A stretch of DNA of 64,000 nt from Massilia rubra (GCF_011682065.1 NZ_VUYU01000003.1:248001-312000); one strand, 5' to 3'. Counted from the first letter of the stretch, positions 34,411 through 42,950 are shown. Translations and numbers: made by a program. Notes: generated from the sequence alone by a model not told the origin.

Positions 34411-35693
34411 TGATCGGTCTTCTTGCCGAACTCCGGATCGATCTTCACCAGCGCGGCCATGATGAAGGCGGGAATCGTCATCAGGCAGACGTAGATGAAG
34501 AAGTTCTGGTAACCCAGGAATTCCTGGACTTTGCCGCTGAACATGCCCGGCACCATCATCCCGAGCGCCATCAGCCCGGTGCAGATGGCGTAATGGGCCG
34601 TCTTGTGCTCGCCGTCCGAGACCATGATCATGTACAGCATCATGGCGGTGAAACCGAAGCCGTAGCCGAACTGTTCCAGTGCGATGCTCGCGGCGATCAA
34701 GACAAAATCCTGCGGCAGCGCGGTGGCCAGGTAGACGAACACGACGTCGGGCAGGTGTACCGCGAACACCATCAGCCACAGGCAGCGCTTCAGGCCCAGG
34801 CGCGAGATCAGCAAGCCGCCCAGCAGCCCGCCCAGGGTCAGCGCGATGATACCGATGGTGCTGTAGGCCAGCCCGACCTGCGCGGTCGTCAAGCCGAGAC
34901 CGCCCTTGATGACCGGGTCCTTCATGAAGGGAATCGCCAGTTTCAGCAATTGCGATTCGCCCAGGCGGAAGGTGAGGATGAAACCGAGGATCAACCAGAT
35001 GTCGCGCTTGCCGAAAAAAGAGGCAAACGTCGCGAAGAACTCGGCCAGCTTGTTCTCGCCCCCAAGCACGGTCTTGTCTTGCGCCGGATGCCCCAGCACC
35101 ACGCTGTGATAGGCGAACAGGCCACTGAACAGCGCCGCGAGCACGAAAAACACGACCGACCAGGCAAAGCCGACGTCGCCCGTGCTGGTGGTCAGCTTGC
35201 CCGCCAGCATGGCCATGGCGCCGCCGCCGGCAATCGTGGCCAGCCGGTAAAAGGTACTGCGCACACCGACGAAGGCGGCTTGCTGGTATTGCTTCAGGCC
35301 CAGCATGTAGAAGCCGTCGGCGGCGATGTCGTGGGTGGCTGAAAAGAAGGCCATCACCCACAGGACGGCCAGGCTGGCCTGGAACCAGCCCGGCAGATGC
35401 ATCGTGAAGCCGACCGCGGCCAGCGCGGCGCCGATGGCCAGCTGCAGCGAGACAATCCACCAGCGCTTGGTGCGCACCATGTCCACCAGCGGCGACCAGA
35501 GCGGCTTGACGACCCAGGGCAGGTACAGCCAGCTTGTATAGAAGGCGATATCGTCGTTGCCGATGCCGCGGTCCTTGTACATCAGGACCGACAGGGTCAT
35601 CACCACCACGTAAGGAATGGCCTGGCCGAAATACAGGGAAGGGACCCACAGCCAGGGGCTTCTATCTTGCTTGGTTTGCATCGCAGTTTGCAT
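34407..35693 (-). CDS. MFS permease, AmpG-like
   Basis: The 428-residue protein has twelve membrane helices. N-terminal features match the AmpG group: WLWVPSLYFGQAIPYVVVMTLSVLMYKDRGI and ATHDIAADGFYMLGL, the latter with the conserved helix-4 Asp pair. AmpG imports GlcNAc-anhydroMurNAc muropeptides. The neighbours (amidase, dipeptidase, kinase, MurQ, GntR) support uptake of peptidoglycan fragments or anhydro-sugars. It lies 78 bases downstream of murQ. Confidence 0.88.
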   Translation of the reverse strand: MQTAMQTKQDRSPWLWVPSLYFGQAIPYVVVMTLSVLMYKDRGIGNDDIAFYTSWLYLPWVVKPLWSPLVDMVRTKRWWIVSLQLAIGAALAAVGFTMHLPGWFQASLAVLWVMAFFSATHDIAADGFYMLGLKQYQQAAFVGVRSTFYRLATIAGGGAMAMLAGKLTTSTGDVGFAWSVVFFVLAALFSGLFAYHSVVLGHPAQDKTVLGGENKLAEFFATFASFFGKRDIWLILGFILTFRLGESQLLKLAIPFMKDPVIKGGLGLTTAQVGLAYSTIGIIALTLGGLLGGLLISRLGLKRCLWLMVFAVHLPDVVFVYLATALPQDFVLIAASIALEQFGYGFGFTAMMLYMIMVSDGEHKTAHYAICTGLMALGMMVPGMFSGKVQEFLGYQNFFIYVCLMTIPAFIMAALVKIDPEFGKKTDQ

Positions 35694-35771
35694 CGCAGTT
35701 CGTATTGTTCTTTCGTGATCATGCAGGCAGGACAGGCCGCTGACGCCGGCCCGCGCACGTCACGGGATGGC

Positions 35772-36653
35772 TCAAGCGGCCAGTGCGTCGCGCACGCTGC
35801 CGCGCGCGCTGTCAAGCAGGGCCCTGGCCTGGCCGATACTGGTTTTTTTGGTCAGGGCCACGATGGCGACCTTGACATGGAAATCGCATTGTTCCAGCAC
35901 CGCGCGGGCGGCGGCCTCGTCGGCGCCAGTGGCAAACATCGTCAGGCGGACCGCGCGCAGCACCAGCTTGGCATTGCTTGGTTTCAAGTCTACCATCAGG
36001 TTGCCGTAGACCTTGTGTAAACGCACCATCAAGGCGCTCGAAAAGGTGTTCAGGGCAATTTTCTGCGAGGTGCCCGCCTTTAAACGGGTGCTGCCGGAAA
36101 TGACTTCGGGGCCGGTGTCGAGCGTGATGCCGATCTGCGCGCCGCGCACCACGGGCGCATCCGGATTGTTGGCGAAGCCGACCGTGAGCGCGCCGGCTTC
36201 GGTGGCCGCTTGCAGCGCGCCCAGCACGTAGGGAGTGGCGCCGGAGGCGGCCAGCAGCAGCACCACGTCGTCGCGTCCGGGATTCAAGGCGCACAGGTCG
36301 GCCGCGCCCTGGGCGCTGTCGTCCTCGGCCCCTTCGACGGCGACGAACATGGCGTCGATGCCGCCGGCCAGCAGCGCCAGCGCGCGTTCGTGCGGCCAGG
36401 AAAAGGTGGGATACAGTTCGACGCTGTCGAGCACGCCCAGGCGGCCGGAGGTGCCGGCGCCCACATACATCAGGCGTCCGCCGGCCTCGATGCGCGGCAG
36501 GGCGGCCGTGACGGCGGCGGCGATCTGGCCTGACGCCGCCCGCACCGCGCGCACGGCATTGAACTGGTCGTCGACCAGTGCGTTGACCAGGTCGGCGGTC
36601 GGATACTGGTCGAGGGCCGCATGCTGGCCATCGGGCGTTTCGGTATTCAACAT
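35772..36653 (-). CDS. murQ: N-acetylmuramic acid 6-phosphate etherase MurQ
   Basis: The 293-residue SIS-fold protein has the MurQ signature GGRLMYVGAGTSGRLGVLDSVELYPTFSWP, the catalytic-Glu region VAVEGAEDDSAQGAADL, and GPEVISGSTRLKAGTSQKIALNTFSSALMVRLHKVYGNLM. It converts MurNAc-6-phosphate to GlcNAc-6-phosphate and D-lactate, the key step of MurNAc recycling. Length and motifs are complete. The upstream region holds a 16-bp tandem duplication and a TTCATACTG element shared with the gntR promoter. Confidence 0.96.
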   Translation of the reverse strand: MLNTETPDGQHAALDQYPTADLVNALVDDQFNAVRAVRAASGQIAAAVTAALPRIEAGGRLMYVGAGTSGRLGVLDSVELYPTFSWPHERALALLAGGIDAMFVAVEGAEDDSAQGAADLCALNPGRDDVVLLLAASGATPYVLGALQAATEAGALTVGFANNPDAPVVRGAQIGITLDTGPEVISGSTRLKAGTSQKIALNTFSSALMVRLHKVYGNLMVDLKPSNAKLVLRAVRLTMFATGADEAAARAVLEQCDFHVKVAIVALTKKTSIGQARALLDSARGSVRDALAA

Positions 36654-36707
36654 GGCCGCTCCGAAAATGCTGGGATGCGGCTAGTGTAATGCCAAACGAA
36701 TGGGGTT

Positions 36708-36720
36708 CAGTATGAATCAG
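36708..36720 (-). promoter_or_regulatory. Candidate GntR operator half-site upstream of murQ
   Basis: Minus-strand CTGATTCATACTG lies 55-67 bases upstream of murQ. Its core TTCATACTG recurs once, with a second CATACTG, upstream of gntR at 37580-37597. Shared elements before the regulator and its likely target suggest a GntR site. The match is short. Confidence 0.4.
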
Positions 36721-36749
36721 GCAAAAGTAAAAACAGGCAAAAGTAAAAA
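36718..36749. repeat. Perfect 16-bp tandem duplication
   Basis: CAGGCAAAAGTAAAAA occurs twice head to tail at 36718-36733 and 36734-36749. It begins 5 bases downstream of the gntR stop and lies upstream of murQ. The duplication is exact, which suggests a recent slippage event. On the minus strand it gives two T-rich tracts that could act in termination. Confidence 0.9.
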
Positions 36750-36754
36750 CAGCC

Positions 36755-37516
36755 TCAGGCGACGCGCCGCATCTCCGCCACGAAATCGTAATGGTCGCTG
36801 CGGCAATACGAATGGGTCAGCTCGACCGCCTGGCCCGATTCCAGGTAGCCCACGCGCGTGATGTACAGCACGGCCTGGCCTTCCGGCACGCCGAGCTGGC
36901 CGGCCAGGACGGCGCCGGCGTTCATGGCGCGGATGTGCTGCAGCGCGCGCACCGGGGTGTGGCCGGTGGTGGCCAGGTGTTCGTACAGGGAATTGCCGAC
37001 CGCCTCGGGCTTGGGCAGCACGCTGGAGGGAATCACGCTCACCTCGTACGCCATGACCACGTCGTCGGCCAGGCGCAAGCGTTCGAGGCGGGCCACGCGG
37101 GCGTTCGGCGACAGGCCCAGGCTCAATTGTTCGTCGGCGGACGCCACCACCACCGAGCGGCTGAGCCACTGGGAACCGGGACGGTAGCCGCGCTGCTGCA
37201 ACTGTTCGGAAAAACTCGACAGGTTCGACAGCGGCTGCTCGATGCGCGGCGCCACGTAGTTGCCGGAGCCGCGGCGGCGCACCACCAGGCCCTGCTCGAC
37301 CAACTGGTCGATGGCCTTGCGGGCGGTCACGCGCGAGACATCGAGCTGCTCGGACAGCAGCCGTTCGGACGGCAGCGCCTGGTCGACCTGGTAGCGCCCG
37401 TCGCGCACATCCTGGATCAGCTTGCGCGCCACTTGCATGTACAGCGGAGAGTTGTCGTTCGAATCGACCTTGAAATCGGTGTGGGTAGTGCTCATTACGG
37501 TTCCGCTCATGGTCAT
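36755..37516 (-). CDS. GntR-family regulator, HutC/NagR subfamily with UTRA domain
   Basis: The 253-residue protein has an N-terminal GntR winged helix: SPLYMQVARKLIQDVRDGRYQVDQALPSERLLSEQLDVSRVTARKAIDQLVEQGLVVRRRGSGNYV. A UTRA ligand domain follows, with the EQLQQRGYRPGSQWLSR linker and the terminal ELTHSYCRSDHYDFVAEMRR. HutC/NagR proteins with UTRA bind sugar phosphates such as GlcNAc-6-P, which is the MurQ product, so it is a likely repressor of the recycling genes. ATGs at 37516, 37510 and 37495 are possible starts. Confidence 0.92.
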   Translation of the reverse strand: MTMSGTVMSTTHTDFKVDSNDNSPLYMQVARKLIQDVRDGRYQVDQALPSERLLSEQLDVSRVTARKAIDQLVEQGLVVRRRGSGNYVAPRIEQPLSNLSSFSEQLQQRGYRPGSQWLSRSVVVASADEQLSLGLSPNARVARLERLRLADDVVMAYEVSVIPSSVLPKPEAVGNSLYEHLATTGHTPVRALQHIRAMNAGAVLAGQLGVPEGQAVLYITRVGYLESGQAVELTHSYCRSDHYDFVAEMRRVA

Positions 37517-37579
37517 GGTCCTGTGCTGCTGCCGTCATGCCGGCGCGCGCAACAGTGTAGTTGTAGTGCCGCTGCCAGT

Positions 37580-37597
37580 CAGTATGCGCCAGTATGA
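37580..37597 (-). promoter_or_regulatory. Direct repeat CATACTG upstream of gntR
   Basis: On the minus strand TTCATACTGGCGCATACTG gives two CATACTG copies 10 bases apart, about 65-80 bases upstream of the gntR start. The spacing of one helical turn fits a dimeric regulator. The element is shared with the murQ upstream region. Confidence 0.4.
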
Positions 37598-37854
37598 AAT
37601 TATTCACCGCGCGCATATCAGCACGTTATAGCGGGGAACATCGTGTGGCGCTGGTCGTACATTCTAGCCTGATTGGATGGCCGGCTCCCGCGCCGCGCCG
37701 GAAATTTTATGCCGTGCTGCCACAGGCGCCAGACTTATTATTTCATCGACAAGACTCATGAGCGGCGGTTATGGGCGCGGCCGCAAGATTCATTGGCGCA
37801 CGCGGCGCTCTGTCCGTAAGCTGGCGCTATCGGCGTCAGGAGAGGTGAAACGGC

Positions 37855-39090
37855 ATGCGCGAGGTGATCGTGATCGGCGGCGGGGTGGTGGGACTGGCGT
37901 CGGCCTGGTGGCTGCTCGAGGCCGGGTTCGGCGTGACCCTGCTCGAAGCCGAAGCCACGCTCGGCGCGGGGGCGAGTTTCCGCAACGGCGGCCAGCTCAG
38001 CTATCGCTATGTGGCGCCGTTTGCCGACGCCGGGGTGCCGCTCAAGGCGCTGCGCTGGCTGTTGCAGAAAGATGGCCCGCTGCGCTTCCGGCTTGAAGCC
38101 GACCGCCGCCAGTGGCGCTGGCTGGCGCAGTTCCTGGCGCATTGCAATGCCGACACGCACCGCCGGACCACGGCGCGCCTGCTCCAGCTAGGCGAGCTGA
38201 GCCGAACAGCGATGGGGCGGCTGGACGGCATCCTCCCTAAAGACGAGTTTGCCTGGCGCGAGGCGGGCAAGCTGGTGGTATACCGCTCGCCGAAGGCCTT
38301 CGCCGCGGCGGCGCGGGCGGCGGCGGGCGGCGAGGTGCTGTCGGCGGCAGAGTGCGTGGCGCGCGAACCGGCGCTGGCGGCGGCCCGGCCGGTGCTGGCC
38401 GGCGGCGTGTTCAACCACGGCGAAGCGGTGGCGGACTGCCATGCGTTTTGCGTCGGGCTGGGACAGCGCCTGCGCGCGCATCCGCGTTTTCGCGGGGTGG
38501 TGCGCGGCGAAGCGCGTCGCTTGCTGGCCGAGGACGGCAAGCTGCGCTGGCTCGACACCAGCGCCGGCATGCTGGCGGCCGATGACTTTGTGCTGGCGGC
38601 GGGCATCCGCAGCCGCACCCTGGCGGCCACGGCGGGCATTTACCTGCCGCTGTATCCGCTCAAGGGCTACAGCCTGTCCGCGCCGGTCCGGCCCGGGGAC
38701 GTGGCGCCGGACATCAGCGTGACCGACTTCGAGCGCAAGGTGCTGTATGCGCGCATCGGCGAGCAGTTGCGGGTGGCGGCCATGGTCGACATGGTGGGCG
38801 AGGATGCCTCGCTCGACCCGGGCCGGATCGCGGGCCTGCTGCGCCAGGCGCGCGCGGTGATGCCGCAGGCGGCCGATTACGGGCAGGTGAGCGCGTGGGC
38901 GGGGCTGCGTCCGGCAACGCCGAGCAGTGCGCCGATCATCGGGGCCACGCCTTTGAGCAACCTGTGGCTGAACGTGGGGCACGGGCCGCTCGGGTTCACG
39001 TTTGCGTGCGGGTCGGCCAGCATCTTGGCCGCTGTGATGCGGGGAGAGGCGCCGCCGATCAGCCTGGAAGGGCTGGGGTTGCCCGCTTAA
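37855..39090 (+). CDS. dadA: FAD-dependent D-amino-acid dehydrogenase (DadA-like)
   Basis: The 411-residue protein starts at ATG 37855 after CAGGAGAGG. The N-terminal dinucleotide motif VIVIGGGVVGLASAWWLLEAGFGVTLLEAE is followed by GASFRNGGQLSYRYVAPFAD, the DadA-type motif around the isoalloxazine ring. The C-terminus contains GLRPATPSSAPIIGATPLSNLWLNVGHGPLGFTFACGSA. It oxidises D-Ala and similar D-amino acids to keto acids, feeding the respiratory chain. It lies next to the peptidoglycan-recycling operon, which would release D-Ala. Its stop shares the palindromic TTAA with the convergent gene. Confidence 0.9.
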   Translation: MREVIVIGGGVVGLASAWWLLEAGFGVTLLEAEATLGAGASFRNGGQLSYRYVAPFADAGVPLKALRWLLQKDGPLRFRLEADRRQWRWLAQFLAHCNADTHRRTTARLLQLGELSRTAMGRLDGILPKDEFAWREAGKLVVYRSPKAFAAAARAAAGGEVLSAAECVAREPALAAARPVLAGGVFNHGEAVADCHAFCVGLGQRLRAHPRFRGVVRGEARRLLAEDGKLRWLDTSAGMLAADDFVLAAGIRSRTLAATAGIYLPLYPLKGYSLSAPVRPGDVAPDISVTDFERKVLYARIGEQLRVAAMVDMVGEDASLDPGRIAGLLRQARAVMPQAADYGQVSAWAGLRPATPSSAPIIGATPLSNLWLNVGHGPLGFTFACGSASILAAVMRGEAPPISLEGLGLPA

Positions 39091-39398
39091 GCGGCCTCGC
39101 CGACCACCGGCTTGAGCGGGTCGCCAATAGACGCCCTTCCTTCCAATACTGCATCAACGTGGTCGTAGAAAGCCTGAGCTTCCGGCGAAATTGGCCGGCT
39201 CAGGGTGGCGGCCATGCGCTCGGCGATGTCGGCGTCACCCCATTGGTCCATCATTTCCGCCATCAGGATGGTGGTCTTTTTCCTGTCGATGGCACGGGAA
39301 TGCTGCAATTTTCTGCTGAGCTTGAACTTGAGCGGGTTGCGCGGCAATCGCGTTGCTTGAGCGGCAAAGCGATTCTTGCGAAGTGAGGTCTTTTTCAT
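39087..39398 (-). CDS. Small basic protein downstream of the zeta-like kinase
   Basis: The 103-residue protein starts at ATG 39398, overlapping the zeta-like stop as ATGA, so it is probably translationally coupled. The N-terminal half is strongly basic (MKKTSLRKNRFAAQATRLPRN). The C-terminal half is helical and acidic (DQWGDADIAERMAATLSRPISPEAQAFYDHVDAVL). I do not recognise a family. Position suggests a partner, possibly an antitoxin, of the kinase. Composition is lower in GC than the dadA gene it faces. Confidence 0.65.
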   Translation of the reverse strand: MKKTSLRKNRFAAQATRLPRNPLKFKLSRKLQHSRAIDRKKTTILMAEMMDQWGDADIAERMAATLSRPISPEAQAFYDHVDAVLEGRASIGDPLKPVVGEAA

Positions 39399-40348
39399 GG
39401 TGTTCGCTCCCATAGTGCAGCCGGGTTGGCATTCGAGCTATAGCTGTGAACGCTTGGCGGATGGTTTGCCATTGCCAGTGCGCCTAACGATGTCCACTGC
39501 GAATCCCTGCCGGTATCAGCGTCCATCCACGCTTTATAGTAGTTCAAAACGGGATCGTTCGCATACCGATCGACGATCATCCCAAGCGAAATGTAGCGCC
39601 CTGTTTGAAGGAAACGATCAAGCGCCCGCCGGGTTGCATGCACCCGATCCAGCAACATCGCCGTCAGATGAACCTGGTAGCCGTTTTCGACCAACAAATG
39701 ACGCATCGATTTCACACGGCGCTCATCATTGCCAACAAGTGGAATGACGACGTTCAGCCTTCTGGACATACAATAGGTGAGCAGGGATGCATCTGCTGAA
39801 AGCTCCATGCCAAAAATGAGCAATCTCGACTCTTCATGCACCAACGCAGCCCCAGCCAGCGCATGCGCGAATTCAGGCAGCTTGCGCTTGGCAAAATCGG
39901 AGTCGAGGACCATGGCGCCCAAGCGATCCGAAATGACACTGACCAGCGTCGATTTGCCTGACGCCGGCAGTCCGGTAATCACATAGGCGCATGCGCCGGC
40001 GTAGGCTTGTCGCCCGCACGGCTTCGCGCCGCCTTTGCCCAGATAAATCTCTTCGTCGGAATCAAGACGATCATAAACGATCAGCTCTTCAATCACCCGC
40101 CGGCGCAGGATATCGCGCGCAAGATCGCTGCGGTATTGCGGCACGCGATTGCGCCGGCTCACATTGGTTTGCTCTGCATGGGCCGCCATGTCCGCGCTCT
40201 CGGCATCGCGAATACGTTTGCACAGCTCAGGCAAGTCGACGCTGCCCCCACCGCGCAACGGCAGCTCATGCCTGATCCCAAGACAATTGCCCAGAAACGC
40301 CTCGATGCTTTCGTGGTCCAGCAGTGGCCTGGCATAATTCTTGGTCAT
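39395..40348 (-). CDS. Zeta-toxin-family P-loop kinase
   Basis: The 317-residue protein has an N-terminal helical region of about 118 residues and then a kinase core. Walker A is G126-LPASGKS, followed by AMVLDSDFAKRKLPEF, which fits the D-x-D-x-x-[R/K] substrate loop of zeta toxins (D149, D151). SRLLIFGMELSADASLLTYCMSRRLNVVIPL follows as the central strand-helix part. Zeta toxins phosphorylate UDP-GlcNAc or related sugar nucleotides. The start is taken at 40348, since the nine extra residues up to 40375 add nothing family-like. It is flanked by small genes on both sides. The lower GC suggests transfer. Confidence 0.82.
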   Translation of the reverse strand: MTKNYARPLLDHESIEAFLGNCLGIRHELPLRGGGSVDLPELCKRIRDAESADMAAHAEQTNVSRRNRVPQYRSDLARDILRRRVIEELIVYDRLDSDEEIYLGKGGAKPCGRQAYAGACAYVITGLPASGKSTLVSVISDRLGAMVLDSDFAKRKLPEFAHALAGAALVHEESRLLIFGMELSADASLLTYCMSRRLNVVIPLVGNDERRVKSMRHLLVENGYQVHLTAMLLDRVHATRRALDRFLQTGRYISLGMIVDRYANDPVLNYYKAWMDADTGRDSQWTSLGALAMANHPPSVHSYSSNANPAALWERTP

Positions 40349-40443
40349 GGATCGCCTGTCAACGCAAGATGTCAATCGAAGACATCAAACTTAACAGCGC
40401 CGCGTGACCAGGATCTGCGCGCACGCAAATGTCCACGCGGCGG

Positions 40444-40677
40444 CTATGGCAAGACTTCGATGCCGATAAGGCGTCCGTCAAGGAAGTCCATGAACACATC
40501 CGCGCCTTCATACTCGATGAGGTCGGACAGGCGCACCGTTGTCGTGACAGGCGTGCCTTTCCCAGGGTGATCGGGAAGCCTCAGGTAGGCGGGCGGGCGG
40601 TCGCCTTCAGGATCGTCATCCGGATCCTCTGCAGGATCGGAATCGCAAACCGTCAGCTCGAATTTTCCATTTGGCAT
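40444..40677 (-). CDS. Small acidic protein upstream of the zeta-like kinase
   Basis: The 77-residue protein has an N-terminal strand MPNGKFELTVCDSDP, a very acidic stretch (AEDPDDDPEGDR), and an ending DVFMDFLDGRLIGIEVLP that resembles the DUF2283 C-terminus. It precedes the zeta-like gene by 96 bases on the same strand. A small acidic partner before a toxin gene is the usual antitoxin position, though no epsilon similarity is visible. Confidence 0.6.
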   Translation of the reverse strand: MPNGKFELTVCDSDPAEDPDDDPEGDRPPAYLRLPDHPGKGTPVTTTVRLSDLIEYEGADVFMDFLDGRLIGIEVLP

Positions 40678-40895
40678 AACAATCTTTCAGTCACAAAGAA
40701 GGGGAGCCAAGCGCCTCAAATGCGGGCCGACTGAGTGCCAGCATACAATATCCTTTGAAGCACGCCGGGTTCGTCACCCGCGAACGCTTTTTCCGTACCA
40801 GGGCGATGCGCGTGTGCGCACGCAAAGGCGCACGTCATCCCATCGCCACCGGCAATATGGCGGATAATTGCAAGATTCTGTTTCTGCAAACAATC

Positions 40896-41321
40896 ATGCC
40901 CTCTCCCTCCACCTGCCCTTGCGGCGGCGCCACCTTCGCCACTTGCTGCTCTCCTTTCCTGAGCGGTGAAGCCGTGCCCCAGACGGCCGAAACCCTGATG
41001 CGCTCGCGCTACAGCGCCTACACCCTGGGCAATGAAGCCTACCTGCGCGCCACCTGGCACCCAAGCACCGTCCCGGCCGATCGTATCGTCGGCGAAAACG
41101 AGCATACCCGCTGGCTTGGACTGGAGATTAAATCTGCTTTACGTTTACGTAAACGTCAAGCAAACCTGCTAGAATCGCCGGACGCCGATACCGTAGAATT
41201 CGTCGCCCGCTACAAGATTGGCGGGCGCGCGCACCGCCTGCACGAAGTGAGCCGTTTCGTTCGCGAGACCCACGATGGCGTGGCGCGCTGGTACTACCTG
41301 GACGGCAGTTTCCCGGACTAA
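40896..41321 (+). CDS. ychJ: YchJ/UPF0225-family SEC-C-like protein
   Basis: The 141-residue protein has an N-terminal zinc-type cluster STCPCGGATFATCCSPFLSGE and the YchJ block ETLMRSRYSAYTLGNEAYLRATWHPST. A C-terminal NTF2-like strand region follows (VEFVARYKIGGRAHRLHEVSRFVRE). Function is unknown; the family often has C-terminal SEC-C zinc motifs. ATG 40896 is used because upstream residues are not conserved. The segment SALRLRKRQANLLESPDAD, encoded across a 16-bp palindrome, looks longer than is usual for the family. The liuB gene starts 12 bases after its stop. Confidence 0.88.
   Translation: MPSPSTCPCGGATFATCCSPFLSGEAVPQTAETLMRSRYSAYTLGNEAYLRATWHPSTVPADRIVGENEHTRWLGLEIKSALRLRKRQANLLESPDADTVEFVARYKIGGRAHRLHEVSRFVRETHDGVARWYYLDGSFPD
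41138..41175 (+). promoter_or_regulatory. LiuR-like palindrome and possible promoter inside ychJ, upstream of liuB
   Basis: ACGTTTACGTAAACGT (41141-41156) is a perfect 16-bp palindrome. It extends to TTTACGTTTACGTAAACGTCAA (41138-41159) with one mismatch in the outer arms. TAGAAT at 41170-41175 could be a -10 element, with TTTACG at 41144-41149 as -35 and a 20-base spacer. MerR-type promoters typically have 19-20-base spacers. From memory, LiuR (MerR family) sites before liu operons have a similar ACGT-rich palindrome. The element lies within ychJ codons. Confidence 0.6.
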
Positions 41322-41333
41322 AAAAGGATCGCA

Positions 41334-42941
41334 ATGCCCCACATCGACAGCAAACTCAATCCGCGCAGCGACGACTTCAAGGCCAACGCCGCAGCCATGC
41401 AACGCATCGTCGACGACCTGCGCGCCAAGGTCACCGCGGCCGCCGCCGGCGGTGGCGAGGCCGCCAGCGCCAAACACGTCGCGCGCGGCAAGCTGCTGCC
41501 GCGCGACCGCGTGCAGATGCTGCTCGATCCCGGCACGCCCTTCCTCGAATTTTCGCAGCTGGCCGCGTACGAGATGTACGACGGCGCCGCGCCCGCCGCC
41601 GGCATCATCACCGGCATCGGCCGCGTGTCCGGCCAGGAGTGCGTGATCGTCTGTAACGATGCCACCGTCAAGGGCGGCACCTACTACCCGATGACAGTCA
41701 AGAAGCACCTGCGCGCACAGGAAATCGCCGACCAGAACAACCTGCCCTGCATCTACCTGGTCGACTCGGGCGGCGCCAACCTGCCGAACCAGGACGACGT
41801 CTTCCCCGACCGCGACCATTTCGGCCGCATCTTCTTCAACCAAGCCAATCTGTCGGCCAAGGGCATCCCGCAGATCGCCGTCGTCATGGGTTCGTGCACC
41901 GCCGGCGGCGCCTACGTGCCGGCCATGAGCGACGAGTCGATCATCGTCAAGGAACAGGGCACCATTTTCCTGGGCGGCCCGCCGCTGGTGAAAGCGGCCA
42001 CCGGCGAAGTGGTCACGGCCGAAGACCTGGGCGGCGGCGACGTGCACACGCGCCTGTCGGGCGTGGTCGACCACCTGGCGCAGAACGACCTGCACGCGCT
42101 GTCGCTGGCGCGCACCATCGTCTCGAACCTGAACCGCACCAAGCCGGCCCAAATGGCGCTGCGCGCTTCAAGCGAGCCAAAGTACGCGCCCGAAGAACTG
42201 TACGGCGTGATCCCGGTCGATACCCGCAAACCGTTCGACGTGCGCGAAGTCATCGCCCGCATCGTCGACGGCAGCGACTTCGACGAATTCAAGGCGCGCT
42301 ACGGCACCACGCTCATTTGCGGCTTCGCCCATATCTACGGCGTCAAGGTCGGCATCATCGCCAACAACGGCATTTTGTTCTCCGAGTCGGCGTTGAAAGG
42401 CACGCACTTCATCGAGCTGTGCTGCCAGCGCAAGATCCCGCTGGTGTTCCTGCAAAATATCACCGGCTTCATGGTCGGGCGCAAATACGAAAACGAAGGC
42501 ATCGCCCGCAACGGCGCCAAGATGGTCACGGCGGTCGCCACGGCGGCGGTGCCGAAGTTCACGGTCATCATCGGCGGCAGCTTCGGCGCCGGCAATTACG
42601 GCATGTGCGGCCGCGCTTTCTCGCCGCGCTTCCTGTGGATGTGGCCAAACGCGCGCATTTCGGTGATGGGCGGCGACCAGGCCGCGTCGGTGCTGGCCAC
42701 GGTCAAGCGCGACGGCATCGAGGGCAAGGGCGGCCAGTGGTCGCTTGACGAAGAAGCCGCCTTCAAGCAGCCGATCAAGGACCAGTACGAACACCAGGGC
42801 CACCCTTACTACGCCACCGCGCGCCTGTGGGACGATGGCGTGATCGATCCGGCCGACACCCGCATGGTGCTCGGCCTGGGCCTGTCGGCCGCCCTCAACG
42901 CGGAGATCCCGGACACGAAGTTCGGCGTCTTCCGCATGTAA
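41334..42941 (+). CDS. liuB: 3-methylcrotonyl-CoA carboxylase carboxyltransferase (beta) subunit
   Basis: The 535-residue protein has two crotonase-like carboxyltransferase domains. The first contains [66 protein letters not shown]. The second contains [31 protein letters not shown] and [30 protein letters not shown]. These match MccB/LiuB closely. It transfers the carboxyl group from biotin, carried on LiuD, to 3-methylcrotonyl-CoA in leucine catabolism. AAAAAGGATC precedes the ATG. It is the first gene of the liu-bio operon. Confidence 0.96.
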   Translation: MPHIDSKLNPRSDDFKANAAAMQRIVDDLRAKVTAAAAGGGEAASAKHVARGKLLPRDRVQMLLDPGTPFLEFSQLAAYEMYDGAAPAAGIITGIGRVSGQECVIVCNDATVKGGTYYPMTVKKHLRAQEIADQNNLPCIYLVDSGGANLPNQDDVFPDRDHFGRIFFNQANLSAKGIPQIAVVMGSCTAGGAYVPAMSDESIIVKEQGTIFLGGPPLVKAATGEVVTAEDLGGGDVHTRLSGVVDHLAQNDLHALSLARTIVSNLNRTKPAQMALRASSEPKYAPEELYGVIPVDTRKPFDVREVIARIVDGSDFDEFKARYGTTLICGFAHIYGVKVGIIANNGILFSESALKGTHFIELCCQRKIPLVFLQNITGFMVGRKYENEGIARNGAKMVTAVATAAVPKFTVIIGGSFGAGNYGMCGRAFSPRFLWMWPNARISVMGGDQAASVLATVKRDGIEGKGGQWSLDEEAAFKQPIKDQYEHQGHPYYATARLWDDGVIDPADTRMVLGLGLSAALNAEIPDTKFGVFRM

Positions 42942-42950
42942 AGGAACAGT

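Noticed and set aside
34411-35649. Upstream extension of the DUF5009 acyltransferase frame
   Set aside because: It overlaps the AmpG-like permease in another frame. The true start at 34410 shows an ATGA overlap and the family signature RLASLDAFRGF.
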